Below are positions 1-6,192 of a stretch of DNA of 6,556 nucleotides, piece by piece. Made by a program: the position numbers and the translations under genes. Below the pieces are notes generated by a model. That model had not been told where the DNA came from. It saw nothing but the letters and a program-made list of their open reading frames with translations, and searched no databases. Within the stretch, counting starts at the first letter, position 1. Each line of letters begins with the position of its first letter. The stretch spans positions 1-6,556 of the forward strand of contig JAEYUU010000491.1 of assembly GCA_023429545.1 (NCBI GenBank). Reading direction: 5' to 3'. This DNA is from Verrucomicrobiota bacterium (GTDB lineage: Bacteria > Verrucomicrobiota > Verrucomicrobiia > Verrucomicrobiales > Verrucomicrobiaceae).

Positions 1-1222
1 CGATGACACCGACAACCACGGCCAGGATGACGATCATCAACGGCTCCAGCATCGAGGTCAGCGCGGACACGGAGTTGTCCACTTCATCTTCGTACACGTC
101 CGCCACCTTGAGAAGCATCTCGGGGAGCTGGCCGGTTTCTTCACCTACGTCCACCATGCTGATGACCATCGGGGGGAAGACCTTGCTGGACTCCAGCGGA
201 GCCACCATGCTCTCCCCTTCCTTCACCGCGTTGTGCACCTTGTCGATGGCGTCAGACACCACGATGTTGCCGGCGGTTTCACGGGTGATGTTCAGCGCCT
301 GCAGGATCGGCACACCAGAGGTGACCAGCGTACCCAGCGTGCGGGTGAAGCGGGAAATCGCACTCTTGCGCTGCACGTCGCCGAAGAGGGGAATCTTGAG
401 CTTCCAGGCGTCAATGATCGCACGACCGCCCTTGGTGGACTTGACCACCTGCCAGAGCACGATGAGGCCGGCAACACCGATGACGAGGAAGAGGACGTTG
501 CTCTGGATCCACCGGCTGAACCCGATGACCGCCTTGGTCAGCTCAGGCAGCTTGTTGCGGTCACCCAGCATTTCTTCGAAGATCTTTTCGAACTTCGGCA
601 CGATCACCGTCATCAGGAAGATCATGATGCCCACGGCGATGACCATCACGATGATGGGATACACCATCGCGGCGACGATCTTGTTCTTCAGCTTCTGGGC
701 CTTTTCCTGATATTCCGCCAGGCGGTTGAGCACGAGTTCCAGCACCCCGCCGAGTTCACCGGCCTTCACCATGTTCACGTACAGCTTGTTGAAGATGCGC
801 GGGAACTGCTGGAGGCTTTCGGAGAACGTGCTGCCGGTCTGCACGGAGTCCGCCAGCGTGTTGATGGTGCGCTTCATCACCGGGTTGGGCTCCTGGCGCC
901 CCAGCACCGTGAGACCACGCAGCAGCGGAAGACCGGAGTCAATCAGCGTTGCCAGCTGGCGGGTGAAAATCATCAGCGTCTTTCCTGCCACTTTGGCAGA
1001 GCCGGAGGCCTTGCCGCCAGCCTTGGTCTTTCCCTTGCCACCCGTGGTGCGGGCGCGCTTCCGGATGGACGCCGTGTCACCCTTGCCTTCCTCAACGACC
1101 TGCGTCGGGTAGAGCTGTCCACGCCGCAACTGTCCGATGGCCTCCGCTTCGTTCGGCGCATCAATCACTCCGGCATTTTCCTGCCCGTTCGAATCAAGGG
1201 CGATATAATGAAATTTCGGCAT
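1..1222 (-). CDS. pilC: PilC/GspF-family inner-membrane platform protein (partial, C-terminus missing)
   Basis: This is the polytopic inner-membrane protein of type IV pilus and type II secretion machines, which links the cytoplasmic assembly ATPase to the growing pilin fibre. I translated 407 residues before the window edge. Two T2SSF repeats are visible, opening with FTRQLATLIDSGLPLLRGL (86-104) and FTRTLGTLVTSGVPILQAL (292-310); the second holds the conserved ETGQLPEML (362-370). Hydrophobic segments lie near 186-208, 242-260 and from 393 to the edge. Family members are about 400-420 residues, so only about 10-20 residues should be missing. A Lys/Gly/Ala-rich linker (about 51-80) separates the N-terminal region from the first repeat. 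ATG 1222 is the first usable start: an in-frame TGA lies five codons upstream (1237-1235). No Shine-Dalgarno sequence precedes it. It lies 127 bases downstream of the second ATPase gene in the same direction. PilC and GspF cannot be separated without the rest of the locus. Confidence 0.95.
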   Translation of the reverse strand, partial: MPKFHYIALDSNGQENAGVIDAPNEAEAIGQLRRGQLYPTQVVEEGKGDTASIRKRARTTGGKGKTKAGGKASGSAKVAGKTLMIFTRQLATLIDSGLPLLRGLTVLGRQEPNPVMKRTINTLADSVQTGSTFSESLQQFPRIFNKLYVNMVKAGELGGVLELVLNRLAEYQEKAQKLKNKIVAAMVYPIIVMVIAVGIMIFLMTVIVPKFEKIFEEMLGDRNKLPELTKAVIGFSRWIQSNVLFLVIGVAGLIVLWQVVKSTKGGRAIIDAWKLKIPLFGDVQRKSAISRFTRTLGTLVTSGVPILQALNITRETAGNIVVSDAIDKVHNAVKEGESMVAPLESSKVFPPMVISMVDVGEETGQLPEMLLKVADVYEDEVDNSVSALTSMLEPLMIVILAVVVGVI

Positions 1223-1265
1223 GGCGTGGGGTCGTCAGTTGGTCGCTGGTTTTTGCTTTGCTTAA

Positions 1266-1295
1266 AGATTACCGGGTTTCGCCGGAGCTTGTCCA
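1266..1295 (-). promoter_or_regulatory. Candidate sigma-70-like promoter upstream of pilC
   Basis: On the minus strand TGGACA (1295-1290, five of six matches to TTGACA) is followed after 18 bases by TAATCT (1271-1266), which keeps the first two and last bases of TATAAT. The -10-like box ends 43 bases before the pilC ATG. Spacing and -10 sequence are identical to those of the candidate promoter upstream of the first ATPase gene, which is the main reason to take it seriously. It lies partly inside an inverted repeat. Read by eye only. Confidence 0.4.
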
Positions 1296-1335
1296 CAGGG
1301 AAAAAATGGCAATTTCCGAGAAGCAGGACTCCGGC
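1281..1335 (-). repeat. Nested inverted repeat between second ATPase gene and pilC
   Basis: In the 127-base gap, GCCGGA (1281-1286) pairs with TCCGGC (1330-1335), GTCC (1291-1294) with GGAC (1326-1329), and GGAAA (1299-1303) with TTTCC (1313-1317), so a three-tier interrupted stem could form. No T-run follows on the minus strand, so it does not look like an intrinsic terminator. It could be an mRNA processing or stability element or an operator; folding energy was not computed. Confidence 0.35.
1318..1332 (-). repeat. 15-base element shared by both intergenic gaps, copy 2
   Basis: The minus strand reads GGAGTCCTGCTTCTC, matching 13 of 15 bases of the element at 3072-3058. This copy forms part of one arm of the intergenic inverted repeat upstream of pilC. 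Confidence 0.35.
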
Positions 1336-1349
1336 AGAAGGGGGTGGCA

Positions 1350-3020
1350 TCAGGTATATTTGAGCACCTCTTCGATGGACGTCTCCCCATCGTAGATGTT
1401 GCGCAGACCGTCCTCGCGCAGGGTGGTCATACCCAGTTCAATGGCCTTCTGGCGGATCACCAGGGTGGGTGCTTTTTGGGTGATGAGTTCCCGCAGGGGA
1501 TCGCTGATGTCGAGGAGTTCGTAGATGCCTTTGCGTCCCTTGTATCCTGAGTTGCCGCAGGACTGGCAGCCCCCGCCGGTGTAGAAGTGCTTGGTGCCAA
1601 TGTCACTCTGTGAAAGGCCAAGCTGGTTGAGCACGATGGCATTTGGCTGGTAGGGCATCTTGCAGCTCTTGCAGATGGTGCGCAGGAGGCGCTGGGCCAG
1701 CACACCTTCCAGCGTGGCGGCGACCAGGAAGGGCTCGACACCCATGTCGATGAGACGCGTGACCGCGCCCGCGGAGTCATTGGTGTGCAAGGTGCTCAGC
1801 ACCAGGTGACCTGTAAGCGAGGCCTGGATGGCAATCTGCGCCGTCTCCACGTCACGCATCTCTCCCACCATGATACGGTCCGGGTCCTGACGAAGGAAGG
1901 CTCGCAGCGCCCGGCCGAACGTGAGTCCCACAGCTTCATTGATGGGCACCTGCATGATGCCTTCAATGTCATACTCCACCGGATCTTCCGCCGTGAGCAG
2001 CTTGGCGTCGATGGTGTTGATCTCCTTCAGCGCGGCGTACAGCGTGGTGGTCTTGCCCGCGCCGGTGGGTCCGGTGACGATGAAGATGCCGTTCGGCTTG
2101 TGAATCGTCTCATGGATGTAGCTGAAGAGGAATTCCGGCATCCCCAGATTCTCCAGCGAGAGGTTCACTGAGGAGCGGTCCAGCACGCGCAGCACCACGC
2201 TCTCACCATACTGGGTGGGCAGGGTGGAGACACGCATGTCCACCGGACGCCCGTCCACGACAGTCATGATGCGGCCGTCCTGCGGCACGCGGCGTTCCGC
2301 GATGTTCATGTTGGACATGACCTTCACGCGGGAAATGACGGAGGCCGCCAGATGCACCGGCGGCGGAGCCATCTCATAAAGGGAACCGTCCACGCGGTAG
2401 CGGATCTTGAACTCATGCTCGAAGGGCTCGAAGTGGATGTCCGACGCCTTCTCTTTAATGGCCTGCTCCAGTACGAGGTCCACGAAGCGCACGATGGGCG
2501 CGCTGTTCGCCTCCGCCTCCAGGTTCCCCTTCTCCCCGGGCCTCGTGGAAACACCGAGCTGGTTGAAGATGTCCTGGATGCTCTCTGTGCCCTTTCCGTA
2601 GTGCTTGTCGATGAGGGCCTGCACCTGCTCACGCCGGGCGACCACGGGCACGATGTTCTTGCCCAGACCAAAACGCAGATCCTCCATGAGCTGGGGATTA
2701 AGCGGATCCGTGAGCGCCACATGGATGCCATCCGGCGCTGCCTGAATGGCGAAGGCGCCGCAGAGTCGCGCCATCCCGGCGGGAATCAGTTGAAGCACAT
2801 CCGGCGTGGGCTCGAAGGTCTCCAGATCATAATGCTCCGCTCCGATTTCCTCCGCCACGGTGGCCCAGAATTCGTCCGCATGATTGAAGATGCCGTACTC
2901 TACCAGCAACTCCACGATGTCCTTGCCGGTGTGCTTCACATCGTGAACAAGGTCGCTGCCCTGCCCCTCGTCGAGCAGGCCCCGCTGCACGAGCATGTCC
3001 ACCACGCTGTCTGCTGTCAT
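1350..3020 (-). CDS. pilB: PilB/GspE-family assembly ATPase, second of a tandem pair
   Basis: This hexameric cytoplasmic ATPase would power extension of a type IV pilus or type II pseudopilus by acting on the PilC/GspF platform protein. Its 556 residues match PilB length. An N-terminal T2SSE_N/MshEN-like domain (about 1-145) precedes the motor domain (about 165-556). Visible motifs are RYRVDG (207-212), Walker A GPTGAGKT (317-324), Asp box LLTAEDPVEY (341-350), an acidic Walker B region RQDPDRIMVGE (377-387) with Glu387 in the catalytic position, and the His box around TGHLVLSTLHTND (403-415). The zinc-binding cysteine pairs are C450/C453 and C485/C488. All catalytic signatures are intact, so an active enzyme is expected. 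It starts 56 bases after the stop of a paralogous ATPase and precedes pilC. ATG 3020 has no Shine-Dalgarno sequence. It could equally be called GspE; PilB is favoured by the length and N-terminal domain. Confidence 0.96.
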   Translation of the reverse strand: MTADSVVDMLVQRGLLDEGQGSDLVHDVKHTGKDIVELLVEYGIFNHADEFWATVAEEIGAEHYDLETFEPTPDVLQLIPAGMARLCGAFAIQAAPDGIHVALTDPLNPQLMEDLRFGLGKNIVPVVARREQVQALIDKHYGKGTESIQDIFNQLGVSTRPGEKGNLEAEANSAPIVRFVDLVLEQAIKEKASDIHFEPFEHEFKIRYRVDGSLYEMAPPPVHLAASVISRVKVMSNMNIAERRVPQDGRIMTVVDGRPVDMRVSTLPTQYGESVVLRVLDRSSVNLSLENLGMPEFLFSYIHETIHKPNGIFIVTGPTGAGKTTTLYAALKEINTIDAKLLTAEDPVEYDIEGIMQVPINEAVGLTFGRALRAFLRQDPDRIMVGEMRDVETAQIAIQASLTGHLVLSTLHTNDSAGAVTRLIDMGVEPFLVAATLEGVLAQRLLRTICKSCKMPYQPNAIVLNQLGLSQSDIGTKHFYTGGGCQSCGNSGYKGRKGIYELLDISDPLRELITQKAPTLVIRQKAIELGMTTLREDGLRNIYDGETSIEEVLKYT

Positions 3021-3057
3021 GTTATTAGAAAGATTAAGTGCTGAATGATTGCGATGT

Positions 3058-3072
3058 GGGAAGCAGGGCTCC
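3058..3072 (-). repeat. 15-base element shared by both intergenic gaps, copy 1
   Basis: Just after the stop of the first ATPase gene the minus strand reads GGAGCCCTGCTTCCC. Just after the stop of the second ATPase gene (1332-1318) it reads GGAGTCCTGCTTCTC, a 13 of 15 match. Both copies lie upstream of a TAATCTTT string (from 3036 and 1271). They may be remnants of tandem gene duplication or a regulatory site; chance is not excluded. Confidence 0.35.
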
Positions 3073-3076
3073 CCGG

Positions 3077-4732
3077 CTAGCTGGCGTCGGACATGGTCTC
3101 CTCGATGACCTCTTCCGCCGTGGTCATGCCGGCCAACACCTTGCGCACCCCGTCTTCACGGAGCGTGCGCATGCCCAGTTCTCTCGCCCGCTTGCGCAAC
3201 TGAGGTGAGGACAGGGACTGGTTGATCATGCCGCGCACCTCGTCGTCCATCTTGAAGATTTCGATGATGGAGAGTCGTCCGCGGTAGCCGTTGCCACGGC
3301 ACTTCGGGCACCCCTCCGGCACCATGATGGTGGCGCCATAGACCTGGGAGGGATCCAGCCCCAACTTGCGCAGTTCTGACTCCGAAAGCGATCCCTCCTT
3401 CTTGCAGTCCGGGCACAGTTTGCGCACGAGACGCTGGGCCTCGATGGCGCGCACCGCGGAGGCGATGAGGAAGGGCTTGATGCCGATGTCCGTGAGACGC
3501 GAGACGGCGCTGGGCGCATCATTGGTGTGCAGCGTGCTGAACACCAAGTGACCGGTGAGTGACGCGTTGATGGCGATGCTCGCCGTCTCCAGGTCTCGAA
3601 TCTCACCAATCATGATGATGTTCGGCGCCTGGCGCAACATGGCGCGCAGCGCAGCGGCGAAGGTCATGCCAATGTCCTCCTTCACCATCACCTGGTTGAT
3701 GCCGGGCAGTTCGTATTCCACCGGGTCTTCCACCGTGATAATCTTGCGGTCCGGCCGATTGATGTAGTTCAGGCACGCGTAGAGCGTCGTCGTCTTGCCC
3801 GAGCCAGTGGGACCCGTCACAAGGATGATGCCATCCGGCAGGGTAATGAGCTTTTCAAAGGTTTCCTGGTCATCCGACAGGAAGCCGAGGTCGCTCAGTC
3901 CCAGACGGAGCGAGGATTTGTCCAGGATACGCATGACCACGCTCTCACCGTTGCTGGTGGGCACAATGCTCACGCGAAGATCCAGTTCCTTGTCCTGGAA
4001 CTTCATCTGGATGCGGCCGTCCTGGGGGATGCGTTTCTCATCGATGCTCATGGTGCCCGTCATGATTTTGATACGGGCGATGATGGAGCTGTGCAGCTTC
4101 TTGGGATGGTGCTCCACGTCATGCAGCACACCGTCAATGCGGTAGCGGATGCGGAGGTCCTTCTCCATGGGCTCGATGTGAATGTCCGAGGAGCGCGCCT
4201 TGAAGGCCTCCATCAGCGAGTTCGTCACCAGGCGGATGATGGGCGCCTCCTCGGCGCCCCCTGACTCTACGCCTTTCACGAAGGTCTCCGCCATGTCACC
4301 GGCGTTCCCATAGATGGTGGAAAGCAGGGTGCGGATATTCTCCGGCGTGGCGCACACGAAGTCGATCTCCGCCTTCAGGACATGCGGCAGCGCGTCCAAT
4401 GTCTCAAAGTTGTTCGGGTCACTGATTGCCACCTGCATGCGGCCATGTTCAAAGCCCAGCGGCACCACCCGGTAGCGGCGTGCGGCCTCTTCGGGCACGG
4501 CCAGCTTGATGTCCGCCGGCGGCACAAAGCCCGTGAGATCCACGAACTCCATGCCGGAATTCACCGCCATGGTCCTCGCCACATCCTCCTCGGTCACCAC
4601 CCCGGATTTGATCAGACCCTCAATAATCGTTTCCTGGGGCTTCTTGGTCTTGTGGACGTGATCAAGGTCCTGCTCGGTCACCATTCCCGCCTCGCGGAGA
4701 AGTTCGAGCAAAAAGTCTTCGTTGGAATACAT
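3077..4732 (-). CDS. pilB: PilB/GspE-family assembly ATPase, first of a tandem pair
   Basis: A second, 551-residue assembly ATPase of the type IV pilus/type II secretion family, first gene of the leftward cluster. An N-terminal T2SSE_N/MshEN-like domain (about 1-150) is followed by the motor domain: RYRIDG (196-201), Walker A GPTGSGKT (307-314), Asp box IITVEDPVEY (331-340), His box around TGHLVFSTLHTND (393-405), and zinc-binding C440/C443 and C475/C478 with the same 31-residue spacing as its neighbour. The Walker B region reads LRQAPNIIMIGE (366-377): Glu377 is kept, but the usual DPD is replaced by A369-P-N371. The gene is complete and looks functional. ATG 4732 is the first start after an in-frame TAA (4762-4760); no Shine-Dalgarno sequence is seen. 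A strong promoter candidate lies 54 bases upstream. The two ATPases are clearly paralogous along their motor domains but diverged, so the duplication is probably old. They may form mixed or alternative motors; this is inference. Confidence 0.96.
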   Translation of the reverse strand: MYSNEDFLLELLREAGMVTEQDLDHVHKTKKPQETIIEGLIKSGVVTEEDVARTMAVNSGMEFVDLTGFVPPADIKLAVPEEAARRYRVVPLGFEHGRMQVAISDPNNFETLDALPHVLKAEIDFVCATPENIRTLLSTIYGNAGDMAETFVKGVESGGAEEAPIIRLVTNSLMEAFKARSSDIHIEPMEKDLRIRYRIDGVLHDVEHHPKKLHSSIIARIKIMTGTMSIDEKRIPQDGRIQMKFQDKELDLRVSIVPTSNGESVVMRILDKSSLRLGLSDLGFLSDDQETFEKLITLPDGIILVTGPTGSGKTTTLYACLNYINRPDRKIITVEDPVEYELPGINQVMVKEDIGMTFAAALRAMLRQAPNIIMIGEIRDLETASIAINASLTGHLVFSTLHTNDAPSAVSRLTDIGIKPFLIASAVRAIEAQRLVRKLCPDCKKEGSLSESELRKLGLDPSQVYGATIMVPEGCPKCRGNGYRGRLSIIEIFKMDDEVRGMINQSLSSPQLRKRARELGMRTLREDGVRKVLAGMTTAEEVIEETMSDAS

Positions 4733-4786
4733 GTAAAACCGTGGCTGTTGCGTGGATTTTTAGGACAAATTCTCGGTCGGAACGCG

Positions 4787-4816
4787 AGATTACCCCGTGC
4801 GGCATTTCAGTGTCAA
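4787..4816 (-). promoter_or_regulatory. Sigma-70-like promoter for the leftward ATPase/pilC cluster
   Basis: On the minus strand a perfect TTGACA (4816-4811) is followed after 18 bases by TAATCT (4792-4787), which keeps the three most conserved positions of TATAAT. An A-rich stretch (complement of the T-run at 4828-4833) lies 11 bases upstream of the -35 box and resembles an UP element. Transcription would begin near 4780, giving a leader of about 48 bases before the ATG at 4732. Confidence 0.6.
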
Positions 4817-4838
4817 TACTGCCCGCCTTTTTTACTAA
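4810..4838 (+). promoter_or_regulatory. Weak candidate promoter for the DUF3500 gene
   Basis: GTGTCA (4810-4815, four of six matches to TTGACA) stands 17 bases before TACTAA (4833-4838, three of six matches to TATAAT). It is the best plus-strand pair I found in the 174-base divergent gap. Its -35 box overlaps that of the leftward promoter. The match is weak and may be chance. Confidence 0.2.
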
Positions 4839-4906
4839 ATCTTGAGATACCGCAGGCGCCCGGCACGTTCGCTTCACCCCACCCCGACAAATTCCATACG
4901 TTTCCC

Positions 4907-5977
4907 ATGTATCCACGACTCAGCAAATGGTCCCTCCTCGCCGCAATCGCCTGCGCGGCTCTCAGCAGCATCCAGCCCGCTCGCGCTCATGACGGCGCCC
5001 AGCAGATGGTGGACACCGCCAGTGCCCTGCTGAACGCGCTGCCAGCCGAGTCCAAGGCCAAGGCTGTCTTTCTCTTCGACAGTGATGAGCGGCTGAACTG
5101 GCACTTCATCCCGAAGGAGCGCCTCGGCCTCCCCCTCAAGGAGATGACCCAGGAGCAGCGCCTGCTCGCCCACGCCCTGCTGAACTCCGGCCTCAGCAAC
5201 ACCGGCTACATGAAGGCCACCACCATCATGTCCCTGGAGGAGGTGCTCTACACCATCGAGGGCGCGGATCCCGCCAAGCGTGATGCCGCGCGCGTGCGCC
5301 GCGACCCAGAGCGCTACTTCGTGAGCATCTTCGGCGAACCCTCCATGAAAGGCGCCTGGGGCTGGCGTTTCGAAGGCCACCACCTCTCCCTGAACTTCAC
5401 CGTCAAGGACGGCTCCCTGCTCCGTGTGACTCCTTCCTTCTACGGTTCCAACCCCGGCGAGCTGCGTGAGGGTCCCCGCGCCGGCCTGCGCATTTTGGGC
5501 GCTGAGGAGGACCTCGGCCGCGAACTGGCGAAGTCCCTCGACGACGCCCAGTTCAAGAAGGCGCTCGTGAGCGAAACCGCCTACAAGGACATCCTCACCG
5601 GCGCCGAGCGTGAAGTGAAACCCCTCACACCGGATGGCCTCAGCGAAACCGAGCTGAACGACGCCCAGAAGACGCTGCTGGAAAAGCTCATCCGCGTGCA
5701 CCTCTTCCGCACCCGCCCCGATGTGGCCGAGGAGACCTGGAAGGAAATCAAGGCCAGCGGCCCCGTCCACTTCGCCTGGGCAGGCGGCAAGGAGAAGGGC
5801 GAAGGCCACTACTACCGCGTGCAGGGCAAGACCTTCGTGCTGGAGTACGACAACACCCAGAACAACGCCAACCACGTCCACGCCGCCTGGCGCGATTTCG
5901 ATGGCGACTTCGGCCGTGATTTGCTCAAGGAACACCTGAAGGCGGCGCATGGAGCTGGTGGCACGGTGCGGCAGTAA
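4907..5977 (+). CDS. Exported DUF3500 family protein, function unknown
   Basis: A 356-residue protein with a classical Sec signal peptide: basic start MYPRLSKW, hydrophobic core about 9-22, and an Ala-X-Ala cleavage site at ARA (25-27), so it should be exported to the periplasm or beyond. The mature part matches DUF3500 as I recall it: NWHFIPKERLGLPL (64-77), LLNSGLSNTGYMKA (91-104), the His-rich EGHHLSLNFT (156-165), EEDLGREL (200-207) and C-terminal HVHAAWRDFDGDFG (323-336). Conserved His, Glu and Asp residues could bind metal or form an active site, but no reaction is established for the family to my knowledge. The reading frame stays open upstream into the divergent ATPase gene; ATG 4907 is chosen because it places the signal peptide at the N-terminus. 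No Shine-Dalgarno sequence is visible. It is divergent from the pilus/secretion genes; nothing in its sequence shows a functional link. A terminator begins 28 bases after the stop. Confidence 0.9.
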   Translation: MYPRLSKWSLLAAIACAALSSIQPARAHDGAQQMVDTASALLNALPAESKAKAVFLFDSDERLNWHFIPKERLGLPLKEMTQEQRLLAHALLNSGLSNTGYMKATTIMSLEEVLYTIEGADPAKRDAARVRRDPERYFVSIFGEPSMKGAWGWRFEGHHLSLNFTVKDGSLLRVTPSFYGSNPGELREGPRAGLRILGAEEDLGRELAKSLDDAQFKKALVSETAYKDILTGAEREVKPLTPDGLSETELNDAQKTLLEKLIRVHLFRTRPDVAEETWKEIKASGPVHFAWAGGKEKGEGHYYRVQGKTFVLEYDNTQNNANHVHAAWRDFDGDFGRDLLKEHLKAAHGAGGTVRQ

Positions 5978-6005
5978 GCGGTGAGGGTGTCCCCAAGAAT
6001 CAACG

Positions 6006-6042
6006 AACGGCGATCTCGCGAGGCGGGGTCGCCGTTTTGTTT
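6006..6042 (+). terminator. Intrinsic terminator of the DUF3500 gene
   Basis: AACGGCGA (6006-6013) pairs perfectly with TCGCCGTT (6029-6036), and the T-rich tract TTTTGTTT (6035-6042) follows. The 15-base loop contains the palindrome CTCGCGAG, so alternative pairing is possible. It lies 28 bases past the stop codon, the expected place for rho-independent termination. Confidence 0.75.
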
Positions 6043-6192
6043 GGCACAGCCGCCCTCCGACACGTCATGGTGATAGCTTCATCGTGTGCCAGTTGATTTG
6101 TGGCCCCTCCAAAAAAATCCTAAACGGCAATAATCACACCCTCGCAATTCTGGGCAAATGCGATGCCTTACGGAAAGGAGCCCCACACCGTC

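Noticed and set aside
233..1363. A 376-codon open frame on the plus strand opposite pilC
   Set aside because: The minus-strand frame encodes an unmistakable PilC/GspF protein. The opposite frame gives a His/Arg/Gln-rich, domain-free translation typical of antisense shadows in GC-rich genes.
2352..3044. A 230-codon plus-strand frame opposite the second ATPase gene
   Set aside because: Antisense shadow with His/Arg-rich composition, no recognisable domain or start signal.
4382..4906. Upstream in-frame extension of the DUF3500 reading frame
   Set aside because: The 175 extra codons would overlap the divergent ATPase gene and bury the signal peptide inside the protein.
4874..5950. A 358-codon open frame on the minus strand opposite the DUF3500 gene
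   Set aside because: It mirrors a gene with a good signal peptide and family motifs; its Gly/Val/Leu-rich translation has no domain, and a plus-strand terminator follows the DUF3500 gene.
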